Assembly: GCA_019749805.1 (NCBI GenBank)
Contig: JAIEPH010000062.1
Coordinates: forward strand, 45,911 to 109,910
From: Mycobacteriaceae bacterium
GTDB lineage: Bacteria > Actinomycetota > Actinomycetes > Mycobacteriales > Mycobacteriaceae
Direction of reading: 5' to 3'
Length of the DNA stretch: 64,000 bases
Position numbers and translations under genes: made by a program
The notes under the pieces: model-generated
What the model saw: the letters and a program-made list of their open reading frames with translations, nothing else
Told to the model about the DNA's origin: nothing
The model's database searches: none
Part shown: positions 16,437 to 24,026 of the stretch, piece by piece
Numbering within the stretch: the stretch's first letter is position 1
Layout: each line of letters begins with the position of its first letter

Positions 16437-17399
16437 CTACTGCGGATGGTCGGCCAGGTAGACCTGGACCGGGATCGGCGTCGTCGAGACGTAGCCGATC
16501 GGCAGCAGGACGTCACCGGCGGTCGTGCGGTAGTAGACATCCCACCGGTAGTAGCCGGCGAACGCGGCGGGGTCGGCCGCCAGGACCTCGGCGTAGTCGT
16601 GGACTGCACGCACGTATCGATCCGAGTTGTTGTACCGGAAGATCGCGTTGTCGGGATTGCCGGCGAAGTTGTTGGCGGCCAGGTAGCGACCCGCCGCCAT
16701 GATGCTGTCCCGCAGTGAGTGGATGTCGCCGCCGTCACCGTAGGCCTCGAACGTGGACGGCAGGAACTGCATAGGGCCCTGTGCGCCGGCAGTGCTGGTG
16801 CCTTCGATGCTGCCGAAGCGGGTCTCGATGAGATGTATCGAAGCCAGGTAGTTCCAGGGGACGCCGGTGGCCGCCTCGGCTTCGCGATAGTGAGCCATCA
16901 ACGCGTCCGCCGGAGCCGGTGCGACGATCCGCCACGCGGGAACGGTGTCCTTCACCTCGGTCATCGGATACAGCTGACGCCGAGCGTCGACGTTGCGGTC
17001 ATACGTCGCGGCGAGCTCCGGCGGAATCCGAGGACGGATGATCGGATCCCAGTCGGGGGTGCGTCCGATCGTCCGATAGGCGGCCTGCTGACGGCGGGCG
17101 GCCGACGTGAGCGCCGGTTCCGGCGTCGACGGGTTACGCAGCGTCCGCTCGTCGGCCACCAGATCGTCGGCCAGCTGCGCCGGATCGGACGAGATCTTCG
17201 GTTGCGCCCCAGCGGGCGCCGCTGGCGGACCCGGCGGCGTCGGCTGGTCCATCGTCTGCACGGGGACGGTGGTGGGTGCGGACGTCGGGGCAGGTGACGG
17301 CTCCGGTGGAGCGCTCTGCGTGCAGCCGGCGAGTACGCACACCGCGGCCGCCGCCGCGGCCGCACAGCTGAGCAACGTCCGTAGCTGTTGTCCGCTCAC
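16437..17399 (-). CDS. Lytic transglycosylase-like lipoprotein
   Basis: 320 aa, GTG start with CAGACT at -12 to -7. Lipoprotein signal LLSCAAAAAAAVCVLAGCTQ (LAGC lipobox), then a Pro/Thr/Ala-rich linker to about residue 65. The SLT domain follows: GVPWNYLASIHLIETRFGSI with the catalytic glutamate, AGAQGPMQFLPSTFEAYGDGGDI, and DSIMAAGRYLAANNFAG-PDNAIFRYNNS, all hallmarks of the fold. It should cleave peptidoglycan glycan strands at the cell envelope. Monocistronic and convergent with tetR. Confidence 0.87.
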   Translation of the reverse strand: MSGQQLRTLLSCAAAAAAAVCVLAGCTQSAPPEPSPAPTSAPTTVPVQTMDQPTPPGPPAAPAGAQPKISSDPAQLADDLVADERTLRNPSTPEPALTSAARRQQAAYRTIGRTPDWDPIIRPRIPPELAATYDRNVDARRQLYPMTEVKDTVPAWRIVAPAPADALMAHYREAEAATGVPWNYLASIHLIETRFGSIEGTSTAGAQGPMQFLPSTFEAYGDGGDIHSLRDSIMAAGRYLAANNFAGNPDNAIFRYNNSDRYVRAVHDYAEVLAADPAAFAGYYRWDVYYRTTAGDVLLPIGYVSTTPIPVQVYLADHPQ

Positions 17400-17446
17400 C
17401 GCCCGAGTCTGTCAGGAATCGATGTCGACCGTGTCGGCTGCGTGGA

Positions 17447-17474
17447 TGTCGTATCGGCGGTGCCGCCGATCGTC
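17447..17474 (+). promoter_or_regulatory. Candidate ECF42-type promoter
   Basis: TGTCGT (17447) and CGTC (17471) are separated by 18 bases, 47 bases before the YCII gene start. ECF42 promoters described in Streptomyces have a TGTCGA -35 and a CGA/TC -10 in front of YCII/DGPF genes. A TGTCGA also occurs at 17423, but without a matching -10. The match is partial. Confidence 0.35.
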
Positions 17475-17520
17475 TTGGTTGTAGGAATGAAGTGCATCCC
17501 GACAACGAGGGGAGTCAGCG

Positions 17521-17871
17521 GTGAAATATGTGCTGCTGTTCGTCGAGACCGAAGAATTCGCCAACGACATGGTGGCGTTGGGCGCCACCGAGCGTGAGCG
17601 AGCGCACGCTCGCGTCAACGAGTGGTTCGCCACCCACGCGGACAAGCTGCGTGGTGGCAGCAGACTCAAGTCACCCGAGACCGCCACGACCGTGCGACTC
17701 GATCGCGGCGAACCGGTGATCGTCGACGGGCCATTCGTCGAGGGCAAAGAGGTCGTCAGCGGCTATCTCGAGATCGAGGTCGCGAACCTGGACGAGGCGC
17801 TGCGCGTGGTCAAGACGTGGCCGGGGTGCCCGGTTGTCGAGATCCGTCCCATCGAATTCGAGGCCGTGTGA
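17521..17871 (+). CDS. YCII/DGPF domain protein
   Basis: 116 aa, GTG start with GAGGGGAG about six bases upstream. Single YCII-related domain: MKYVLLFVETEEF, the GSRLKSPETATTVRL strand pair, and the DGPFVEGKEVVSGYLEIEVAN core that contains the DGPF motif, ending with a helix and CPVVEIRPIEF. It is directly followed, without a gap, by an ECF sigma gene. YCII genes are the characteristic partner and target of ECF42 sigma factors. Molecular activity unknown. Confidence 0.85.
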   Translation: MKYVLLFVETEEFANDMVALGATERERAHARVNEWFATHADKLRGGSRLKSPETATTVRLDRGEPVIVDGPFVEGKEVVSGYLEIEVANLDEALRVVKTWPGCPVVEIRPIEFEAV

Positions 17872-19068
17872 GTGAGTGAGGCGGTCTCGGCCAGGTTGGC
17901 CGGTGTGGTGCGAGAACATGCGGGCCGGCTGGCCGCGTCGCTGATGCACGTGACTGGCGACTTCGCCGCCGCCGAAGATCTGGTGCAGGACGCCGTGCTT
18001 GCGGCACTGCGACACTGGCCGGTCGACGGGATTCCTGAGCGTCCCGATGCCTGGCTGTTCACCGTTGCGCGGCGCCGGGGCCTCGACTCGCTCCGGCGCG
18101 ATGCCAACTACCTGGGAAAGCTGGCGCAGCTGGAGTGGCCGGCCCAGCCGCAGCCCGACGAGCGGCTGCGGCTGATCTTCACCTGCTGTCACCCGGCACT
18201 TCCGCAGGAGGCGCAGATCGCCCTCACCCTACGTGTCGTCTGCGGTATGACCACGGCCCAGATCGCGCGTGCGTTCCTGGTACCGGAAACGACGATGGCA
18301 CAACGGATTACGCGCGCCAAGCGAAAGATCACGGAGGCGGGGATCCCGTACCGAATCCCGGTCGGCGACGAGTTGGCGGCGCGCCTGGCGGGCGTCCTCG
18401 CGGTGATCTATCTGCTGTTCAACGAGGGCTATTTGGGCACCGCCGAGCAGGTGCATTCGCGTAGCCTCGTTGACGATGCGGAGTGGCTGGCGGCGCTGCT
18501 TCACACTCTAATGCCCGCCGAGCCCGAGGTGGCGGGTCTGCTGGCGCTGATCCGGCTGCACCGTGCACGTATGGCGGCGCGATTCGACGTCGACGGTCAC
18601 CTTGTCCTGTTGCCACAGCAGGACCGATCGTTGTGGGACGGTGCTGCGATTGCACAGGCGAGCCGAATATTGACCCGCGCCGCCCAACGGCAGCGTCCCG
18701 GCCCCTATCAACTGCAGGCCGCGATCATCGCCTGCCATGCCGAAGCCGAATCGTGGGAGCACACCGACTGGGAGCAGATCCTGCTTCTGTACGACATGCT
18801 GCTTCACCTCGCCCCGTCGCCGGTGACGCGGCTGCACCGCAGCATCGCGCTCCGCTTTCTCTCGGGAGCAGAAGCGGCGATGACTGAACTCGACACGCTC
18901 GCAGGAGAACTCGACCGCTTTCACCTCTACCACGCGACCCGCGCCGACCTGCTGCGCGAACTCGGCCGGTTCGAAGAGTCCAGGGATTCTGATCGTCGCG
19001 CTCTCGCGCTGACGGCTAACCCCGCCGAACAAGAACTGCTCCAGCGCCGCATCGCGTGGACCCACTGA
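17872..19068 (+). CDS. ECF42-type RNA polymerase sigma factor with C-terminal extension
   Basis: 398 aa, GTG directly after the YCII stop. Region 2 reads DFAAAEDLVQDAVLAALRHWP then PDAWLFTVARRRGLDSLRRD. Region 4 reads EAQIALTLRVVCGMTTAQIARAFLVPETTMAQRITRAKRKI. The remaining ~200 residues (DUF6596/TPR-like helices, VIYLLFNEGYLGTAEQVHSR, LHRARMAARFD, AAIIACHAEAESWEHTDWEQI) are the extension typical of ECF42, which has no classic anti-sigma gene beside it. None is seen here either. Its operon carries YCII and two CMD-like genes, its probable regulon. The inducing signal is unknown. Confidence 0.87.
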   Translation: MSEAVSARLAGVVREHAGRLAASLMHVTGDFAAAEDLVQDAVLAALRHWPVDGIPERPDAWLFTVARRRGLDSLRRDANYLGKLAQLEWPAQPQPDERLRLIFTCCHPALPQEAQIALTLRVVCGMTTAQIARAFLVPETTMAQRITRAKRKITEAGIPYRIPVGDELAARLAGVLAVIYLLFNEGYLGTAEQVHSRSLVDDAEWLAALLHTLMPAEPEVAGLLALIRLHRARMAARFDVDGHLVLLPQQDRSLWDGAAIAQASRILTRAAQRQRPGPYQLQAAIIACHAEAESWEHTDWEQILLLYDMLLHLAPSPVTRLHRSIALRFLSGAEAAMTELDTLAGELDRFHLYHATRADLLRELGRFEESRDSDRRALALTANPAEQELLQRRIAWTH

Positions 19069-19084
19069 AAAGGAGACAGAGACG

Positions 19085-19405
19085 ATGACCGACATCTCGC
19101 GACTGCACCACGCGCTCGTCGATCGCGTCCTCGGCAGCGGCGGGACGGCGCCGCTCCCGATGCGCCGCGCGGCGTTCGAGGCCGCAGGCCTGGGCGAGCC
19201 GTTGCAGTCGCTGGTCGACAAGGTGGCTCGCTACGCCGACCGAGTCAGCGACGACGACTTCGACGCCGCCCGCGCCCACGGGCTGAGCGAAGACCAAGTT
19301 TTCGAGATCGTCGTGTGCGCCGCGATTGGCCAGGCGGACCGCCAATACACCCGCGCGCTCGCGGCGTTGGCTGCCGCCACCGGCGAAACCGGCGGCTCCC
19401 GATGA
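19085..19405 (+). CDS. Small CMD/AhpD-like helical protein
   Basis: 106 aa, ATG with AAAAGGAGA upstream. All-helical: PMRRAAFEAAGLGEPLQSLVDKVARYADRVSDDDFDAARAHGLSEDQVFEIVVCAAIGQADRQYTRAL. The DEDQ-VFEIVVCAAIG type segment resembles the second half of an AhpD/CMD fold, but there is no CxxC. Stop and next start overlap as ATGA, so this and the next protein are made together and may form one two-part unit. Confidence 0.65.
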   Translation: MTDISRLHHALVDRVLGSGGTAPLPMRRAAFEAAGLGEPLQSLVDKVARYADRVSDDDFDAARAHGLSEDQVFEIVVCAAIGQADRQYTRALAALAAATGETGGSR

Positions 19406-19977
19406 GGCTCGAAATCCTCGACCGTGGCCACCGCCTGCCAACGAAAGCCCTGCTCGCCATCATCCGAGTGGTCAGTGGTCATCCCGTGGTCGACGCCGTC
19501 AAGCTGGCGTTCTACCGTCCCGATTTCTACGGTGCCGGGGCCCTCACCCACGAGGCGATGCGCGGTCCGTCGGACTGGTCGGTCGGCGACCGGGAACTGA
19601 TGGCGGCTGTGGTCGCCAAGGGCGTGGATAGTCCGTTCTGCGTCGCCGCGCATTCGGCTACGTCCACCCTGTGGTTCGGCGATGCCACGAAAGTCGCTGC
19701 CACCCTTGCGGATCTGGAGACCGCGCCAATCGAGCAGCCGCTGCGGGCCACGCTTCGCATGCTTACCAAGCTCGCCGCCGGGCAGACGGTCGATGTAGAC
19801 GATATGCGGACTGTGCTGGACGCCGGCGTCACCAGGGCGCAGATCGAAGACGCATTGGCCGTCGGACTGGTTTTTGGAATCACCGCCCGACTGGCCAATG
19901 CGTTCGATTTCGATATGGCGACGCCGGCCGCGATGGATGCCGGCGCCGAACACCTCCTGCGGCGCGGATATCGATAA
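19402..19977 (+). CDS. CMD/AhpD-like protein
   Basis: 191 aa from ATG 19402 (ATGA overlap); the ORF track start at 19315 lies inside the previous gene. CMD-type helices: GDRELMAAVVAKGVDSPFCVAAHSATSTLWFG carries the C-x3-H pattern of CMD-type peroxidase-like proteins. It is followed by ATLRMLTKLAAGQTVDVDDMRTVLDAGVTRAQIEDALAVGLVF. Last gene of the YCII-ECF42-CMD-CMD operon. A role in oxidative or electrophile stress is inferred from the fold and the sigma factor. Confidence 0.75.
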   Translation: MRLEILDRGHRLPTKALLAIIRVVSGHPVVDAVKLAFYRPDFYGAGALTHEAMRGPSDWSVGDRELMAAVVAKGVDSPFCVAAHSATSTLWFGDATKVAATLADLETAPIEQPLRATLRMLTKLAAGQTVDVDDMRTVLDAGVTRAQIEDALAVGLVFGITARLANAFDFDMATPAAMDAGAEHLLRRGYR

Positions 19978-20000
19978 GCGCCGCCCCTACGCCTCCTGCG

Positions 20001-20156
20001 CTAGAACCAGACTTTGCGCCCGCCGACCGGGCGACCCACTGCACCGAGGATCCACAGGACGACACCAACCACCACGAGGATTCCGCCGATGGTGTAAAGG
20101 ATCGACAGGCTGGTGAAATAGCCGATCAACAACAGGATGATGCCGAGGATGATCAT
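20001..20156 (-). CDS. Small membrane protein, DUF6131-like (51 aa, not in ORF track)
   Basis: Found by reading the minus strand: ATG 20156, AAGAG in the ribosome-site position, stop at 20001. The sequence begins MIILGIILLLIGYFTSLSIL. It has two membrane helices with a short turn and the basic tail AVGRPVGGRKVWF. The two-helix layout and GRPVGGR-type end are typical of abundant small mycobacterial membrane proteins (DUF6131, from memory). A SigF/SigB-like promoter lies about 50 bases upstream, which fits a general stress gene. Confidence 0.8.
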   Translation of the reverse strand: MIILGIILLLIGYFTSLSILYTIGGILVVVGVVLWILGAVGRPVGGRKVWF

Positions 20157-20207
20157 GGTCACGCTCTTCTCTTGTATGTATTGCGTTGGAACTAACGCAC
20201 ATGTGAT

Positions 20208-20232
20208 TTACCCGATCCGTCAATTTCAAACC
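20208..20232 (-). promoter_or_regulatory. SigF/SigB-like promoter
   Basis: On the minus strand GGTTT, then 14 bases, then GGGTAA. Mycobacterial SigF promoters follow GTTT, about 15-17 bases, GGGTA. The expected start site leaves about 45 bases of leader before the small membrane protein gene. The spacer is slightly short, so this is a candidate. Confidence 0.42.
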
Positions 20233-20343
20233 TCCGGCCTTGCCGGCACGTGTGCGCTTTCGGTAGGCGCGATCGGTGCGGCGTAGCGTCTGGTGGACAA
20301 CTACTGATGTCAGCGGCACGGGATAGATGTCGAGGGGATTTGA

Positions 20344-21624
20344 ATGGCCTGGGATTTCAGCACCGAACCGGAGTTTCAACGCAAGCTCGACTGGGTGAAG
20401 GAATTCTGCGAGGAGAAGGTCGAGCCGCTCGACCACATCTTCCCGCACGCCGTGCGTTTGCCTGACCCCGCGATAAAAGCCTATGTGCGCGAACTGCAAC
20501 AGGAGGTCAAGGATCAGGGCCTCTGGGCGATCTTCCTCGACGAGGAGCTCGGCGGCCCAGGCTTCGGCCAGCTGAAGCTCGGTTTGCTCAACGAGGTGAT
20601 CGGTCGCTACGCCGGAGCCCCACACATGTTCGGTGCCTCGGCGCCGGACACCGGCAACATGGAGATGCTCGCCGCCTACGGGACCGACGAGCAGAAGGAG
20701 CGGTGGCTCAAACCGCTGCTCAATCAGGACATCTTCTCGGCCTACTCGATGACCGAACCGCAGGGCGGCAGCGACCCCAACCTCTTCAAAACGACCGCCA
20801 TCCGTTTCGGCGACGAATGGGTCATCAATGGCGAGAAGTGGTTCACGTCAGCCGGCCGCGTGGCCGACATCCTCTTCGTGATGTGCACCAACGGCATGTT
20901 CGTCGTTCCCCGTGACACGCCGGGCGTGGAGATCATGCCCGAGCCGCGCAACCACAACCACATCATCTACCGCGATGTCCGTGTGCCGCTGGATCATCTT
21001 CTCGGTCCCGAGGATGGTGCAAAGACGTTGGCGCAGAGGCGTCTTGGCGGCGGCCGCATCCACCACGCCATGCGCACCATCGCACAGTGCAACCTCGCCT
21101 TCGACATGATGTGCGAGCGGGCGCTGTCGCGTGAGTCGCACGGCAAGCTCATATCCGACCACCAAATGGTGCAGGAGAAGATCGCCGAGTCCTACGCGAT
21201 GATCAAGATGCTGCGCCTCTTCGTCCTGGAGACGGCGTGGAAGATCGACAACACTTCTACCCAGGAGGCGCGCACCGAGATCGCCGCCATCAAGTTCACG
21301 ATGGCCAAGGTGCTGCGCGAGGTGTCGTTCAACGCGCTGCACATTCTCGGATCGCTGGGCACCACCGACCTCACCCCGATCCAGGCCATGTATGCGGCCG
21401 CACCCACGATGGGCATCGCCGACGGCGTCGACGAGGTGCACAAGGCGACCGTCGCCCGCCGGGTGCTGGGCGGCTACACCCGCCACGAAGGCAACTTCCC
21501 GACCGAGTTCCTGCCCTACAAGCGGGAAGAGGCACGCAAGAAGATGCAGCCGCTGCTCGACGCGCGTCCCGAGTTGGCCGCCGCGGCCGAGGCCTACGCG
21601 AAGTATTTGGGACGCCGCCGCTGA
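20344..21624 (+). CDS. Acyl-CoA dehydrogenase (FadE/ACAD10-11-like)
   Basis: 426 aa, ATG with GAGGGGATTTG upstream. FAD-dependent desaturation of an acyl-CoA in beta-oxidation is the expected reaction. Visible blocks: AYSMTEPQGGSDPNLFKTTA (FAD/substrate motif), WVINGEKWFTSAGRVADILFVM, and RRLGGGRIHHAMRTIAQCNLAFDMMCERAL. The C-terminal ILGSLGTTDLTPIQAMYAAAPTMGIADGVDEVHKATVARRVL has the glutamate at the family catalytic-base region. Length and the YKREEARKKMQPLLDARPE tail match the longer ACAD11-like group. Chain length unknown. Its promoter region also serves the divergent small membrane protein. Confidence 0.85.
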   Translation: MAWDFSTEPEFQRKLDWVKEFCEEKVEPLDHIFPHAVRLPDPAIKAYVRELQQEVKDQGLWAIFLDEELGGPGFGQLKLGLLNEVIGRYAGAPHMFGASAPDTGNMEMLAAYGTDEQKERWLKPLLNQDIFSAYSMTEPQGGSDPNLFKTTAIRFGDEWVINGEKWFTSAGRVADILFVMCTNGMFVVPRDTPGVEIMPEPRNHNHIIYRDVRVPLDHLLGPEDGAKTLAQRRLGGGRIHHAMRTIAQCNLAFDMMCERALSRESHGKLISDHQMVQEKIAESYAMIKMLRLFVLETAWKIDNTSTQEARTEIAAIKFTMAKVLREVSFNALHILGSLGTTDLTPIQAMYAAAPTMGIADGVDEVHKATVARRVLGGYTRHEGNFPTEFLPYKREEARKKMQPLLDARPELAAAAEAYAKYLGRRR

Positions 21625-21696
21625 CGGCCTACCCGCCGGTTCTGACGTTGACCGGTAATCGCGCCGCTCCCAACTGGTTCAGCGATCCATCGGCGT

Positions 21697-21936
21697 TCAT
21701 TTACACAGCTCCACCTCGAATTCGACGGGTGCTGCGCCGGGGGTGGCGGTGCCCGACGGTATACCGCTGATCGAGACGTCGATCTGCACGGCCTCTGACA
21801 CCGCGTCGTACCGTTCGACGACGGGCACGGGCCTGTCCACCGGGTTGACGGCGCAGTCACCTGACGTCGCGGTCGGTGTGCTCGTGGTGGTCGGCGACAG
21901 CGCTTCGGCGCCGCGTACGCACGAGCCATTGATAGA
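21697..21936 (-). pseudogene. Possible C-terminal remnant of a secreted mycobacterial protein
   Basis: One minus-strand frame is open from an upstream stop (21937-21939) to a stop at 21697. It reads sensible protein: SPTTTSTPTATSGDCAVNPV, then DRPVPVVERYDAVSEAVQID, ending PVEFEVELCK. It looks like the Thr/Ser-rich linker and beta-strand end of a small exported protein. There is no good start codon or signal peptide inside the open stretch, so I treat it as a truncated gene. A shorter gene starting at an internal GTG cannot be excluded. Confidence 0.35.
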
Positions 21937-21950
21937 TCATCGGGAAACCG

Positions 21951-21956
21951 TAGGGT
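21951..21956 (+). promoter_or_regulatory. TANNNT -10 element, leaderless start
   Basis: TAGGGT exactly 12 to 7 bases before the ATG at 21963, with no ribosome site in between. Confidence 0.5.
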
Positions 21957-21962
21957 GAAGTC

Positions 21963-22154
21963 ATGCGGATCGCCATCATCGTGCTGGGGTTGCTCGTCGC
22001 ATTCTTCGGGGTCGTGTTCACCTTGCAGGGCTTCGGCGTCATCGTCAGCGACAGCCCCATGACCAATACCACCACCTGGTCGGTCCTCGGGCCGATCATC
22101 GCGATCGTCGGCATCGCCCTGGCCGTCTTCGCCGCGCGCCGCCGCCGTCCCTAG
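21963..22154 (+). CDS. Small two-helix membrane protein, 63 aa
   Basis: The protein starts with the hydrophobic helix MRIAIIVLGLLVAFFGVVFT, has a short polar loop (GVIVSDSPMTNTTTW), a second helix (SVLGPIIAIVGIALAVFAA) and a polybasic end RRRRP. This is a real, compact integral membrane protein of the kind common in mycobacteria; function unknown. Transcript predicted leaderless from the TAGGGT element. Confidence 0.7.
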   Translation: MRIAIIVLGLLVAFFGVVFTLQGFGVIVSDSPMTNTTTWSVLGPIIAIVGIALAVFAARRRRP

Positions 22155-22242
22155 GGTCGGTGCGTTGACACGAGGGTCGACACGGCACCGAAAACCCATC
22201 TCATTTCGATGCCCCGGGTCTACACCGTCCGCCGCCTCGGTC

Positions 22243-22255
22243 GGTGTGTAACACC
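22243..22255. promoter_or_regulatory. Palindrome GGTGT-GTA-ACACC upstream of the Pro-rich secreted protein
   Basis: Perfect 5-base arms about 90 bases before the start at 22347, in an otherwise featureless 190-base gap. It could be a regulator site; no factor can be named. Confidence 0.25.
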
Positions 22256-22346
22256 TGAGTCGGACTAGCGATGAACCTTCTGAGATCAGCGCAGCGACCG
22301 CTCCTGGTCCAGGCAAATCGTCGGGGGATTGAAGGAGTCGATAAAC

Positions 22347-23981
22347 GTGGGTGCACCCCTCGAATTTTGCTCGAAGCGAGGCGTCGTCGCTGTTCTGGCG
22401 ACTGGCGTCGTTATTTCACTGACCGCGCTGACCGGGGGAATGGCCCCAGCGATCGCCCAGCCCGGTGACGACAGCGGGGTGACCACCACCGTGGTCGCTC
22501 CCGAGCCTGAGGTTTCGGCGCCCGAGCCCGTCGAGGCGGCCCCGCAGGCCCCCGTCGAGGCGCCGGCGCCGGTGGTGCCGCAGGCACCGCAGACTCAGGC
22601 ACCGCAGACTCAGGCGCCCGCCGAGGTCGAGTCGACGCCCGAGCCGCAGGCCCCGGTGACCACAGTGCCGCCGGTGACAACTGTCGCGCCGGCCGAGCCG
22701 AGCGAGGCTGACGTGACGACGGCCTCGCAGGCTCCTATCACGCCTGCGCCGGGCACCGCGACGCCCGAGACATCGGCCGAGGCCACTACCGCGGCCGAGT
22801 CGCCCGAGTCCTCAACCGCGGCCACCACCGCCACCAGCCCGAGCGAGGCGGCGGAGTCGTCTGCGTCGACCTCCACCCCGTCGTCGGAGGCAGCCGAGTC
22901 GAGCACAGAGACCAGCGGAACGACCTCGCCCAGCGAGACCTCGGCGAGTGAGTCGGCCGAGACGACTGCGTCCGAGGCGAGTAGCGACGAGTCCGAGACC
23001 CCCACGGTCTCCATCGAGCAGACCGCCAAGGAGATCGAGACCATCGAGCCGCAGACGCTCGAGGCCCCCGAGGAGGATGTCCAGCTCGCCAGCAAGGCCG
23101 CGCCCGTCGACGAGAAAATCCCCGCCCCGGCGCAGGAGCAGGAGCTCGCATCGTTCTCGAGCGAGATCTCGACGAGCCTGAAGCTCCCCGGCCTCGAGGT
23201 GAACACCAGCGCGACGACGAACTTCGCCGTCGATCCGCCAGTCGAGCTGATCAGCCCGGTGCGTCAGTGGCGCCCGGACTGGGTGCAGTACGACGAGTAC
23301 TACCGGCCGATCATCCTGAACCCGTATCGGAACCCGGTGCGCATCGTCTACATGTACGAGATGACGCCGCGGATCATGATCGTCCCGCCGCTGGGCAGGA
23401 TGGTCTTCGAGGCCGCCCAGTACGCGGCGTACAGCTTCACCGCCGCGCTGCTGGCCCCGGTCATCGCGGCCGCCAACGTCGCGCAAGCCGTGTCCAACAT
23501 CGCGGTCGGTAGCTTCTTCGGCGGTGGCTATTACCCGGGTGTCGGGATGCCTCCGCCACCGCCCCCGCCGCCGGTGATGCGCTACGACAATGTGCCGGTG
23601 TTCGTGAACTACTCGAACGCACGGTATGAGCCGTTCCGGGTCAACCGCATCGTCGATGTGGGCGACGATCCGCAGTTCGGTGAGCGCAAGGTGCTGCTCG
23701 ACGGTGTCACTCCCGCGTGGGGTGTCTGGAACCAGTCACCAACCGGTGAACGGCAATTCGAGGTGCACCGCACCCAGCAGTTCCCCGGTCTCGAGGCGCC
23801 CGCCGAAGGCCCGCTGCCGGGTGACTACCGCCTGCGACTGGCGTCCGACGACACCTCGACGGGAGGCCTGTCCGGCCGGGACATCTTCCTGATGGTGTCG
23901 GCCGGCGTCATCGGGACGCTGGGCTTCGGCGCGATCGGGTTGGCGTGGTTCCTCGGCCGCCGAAGGAACCAGGGCATCTGA
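22347..23981 (+). CDS. Secreted, membrane-anchored Pro/Thr/Glu-rich protein
   Basis: 544 aa from GTG 22347, chosen because AAGGAG lies nine bases upstream; the ORF-track TTG at 22329 overlaps that site. The signal peptide (RGVVAVLATGVVISLTALTG) is followed by AIAQP as a likely cleavage region. Residues about 35-260 are low-complexity A/P/T/S/E, with a DNA-level 15-base repeat. Residues about 290-500 form a defined domain with VRQWRPDWVQYDEYYRPIIL, RIVYMYEMTPRIMIVPPLGR, a PPPPPPPP run and YDNVPVFVNYSNARYEPFRV. A C-terminal helix GVIGTLGFGAIGLAWFLGRR anchors it in the membrane. Probably a cell-wall-spanning surface protein; family not recognised. Confidence 0.75.
   Translation: MGAPLEFCSKRGVVAVLATGVVISLTALTGGMAPAIAQPGDDSGVTTTVVAPEPEVSAPEPVEAAPQAPVEAPAPVVPQAPQTQAPQTQAPAEVESTPEPQAPVTTVPPVTTVAPAEPSEADVTTASQAPITPAPGTATPETSAEATTAAESPESSTAATTATSPSEAAESSASTSTPSSEAAESSTETSGTTSPSETSASESAETTASEASSDESETPTVSIEQTAKEIETIEPQTLEAPEEDVQLASKAAPVDEKIPAPAQEQELASFSSEISTSLKLPGLEVNTSATTNFAVDPPVELISPVRQWRPDWVQYDEYYRPIILNPYRNPVRIVYMYEMTPRIMIVPPLGRMVFEAAQYAAYSFTAALLAPVIAAANVAQAVSNIAVGSFFGGGYYPGVGMPPPPPPPPVMRYDNVPVFVNYSNARYEPFRVNRIVDVGDDPQFGERKVLLDGVTPAWGVWNQSPTGERQFEVHRTQQFPGLEAPAEGPLPGDYRLRLASDDTSTGGLSGRDIFLMVSAGVIGTLGFGAIGLAWFLGRRRNQGI
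22584..22613 (+). repeat. Two direct 15-base repeats inside the Pro-rich region
   Basis: GCACCGCAGACTCAG occurs twice head to tail and encodes a repeated APQTQ unit. It suggests slippage-driven length variation. Confidence 0.6.
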
Positions 23982-23997
23982 TCCGAGTTCGACTGCG

Positions 23998-24026
23998 AAA
24001 AGGCGCCGGTTCAGCCGGCGCCTTTT
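23998..24026. terminator. Bidirectional terminator hairpin
   Basis: A perfect 12-base stem, AAAAGGCGCCGG with CCGGCGCCTTTT, and a 5-base loop between the convergent Pro-rich protein and SDR genes. A/T tracts at both feet make it work in both directions. The SDR stop codon (24011-24013) lies in the loop. It is the best intrinsic terminator in the window. Confidence 0.85.
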
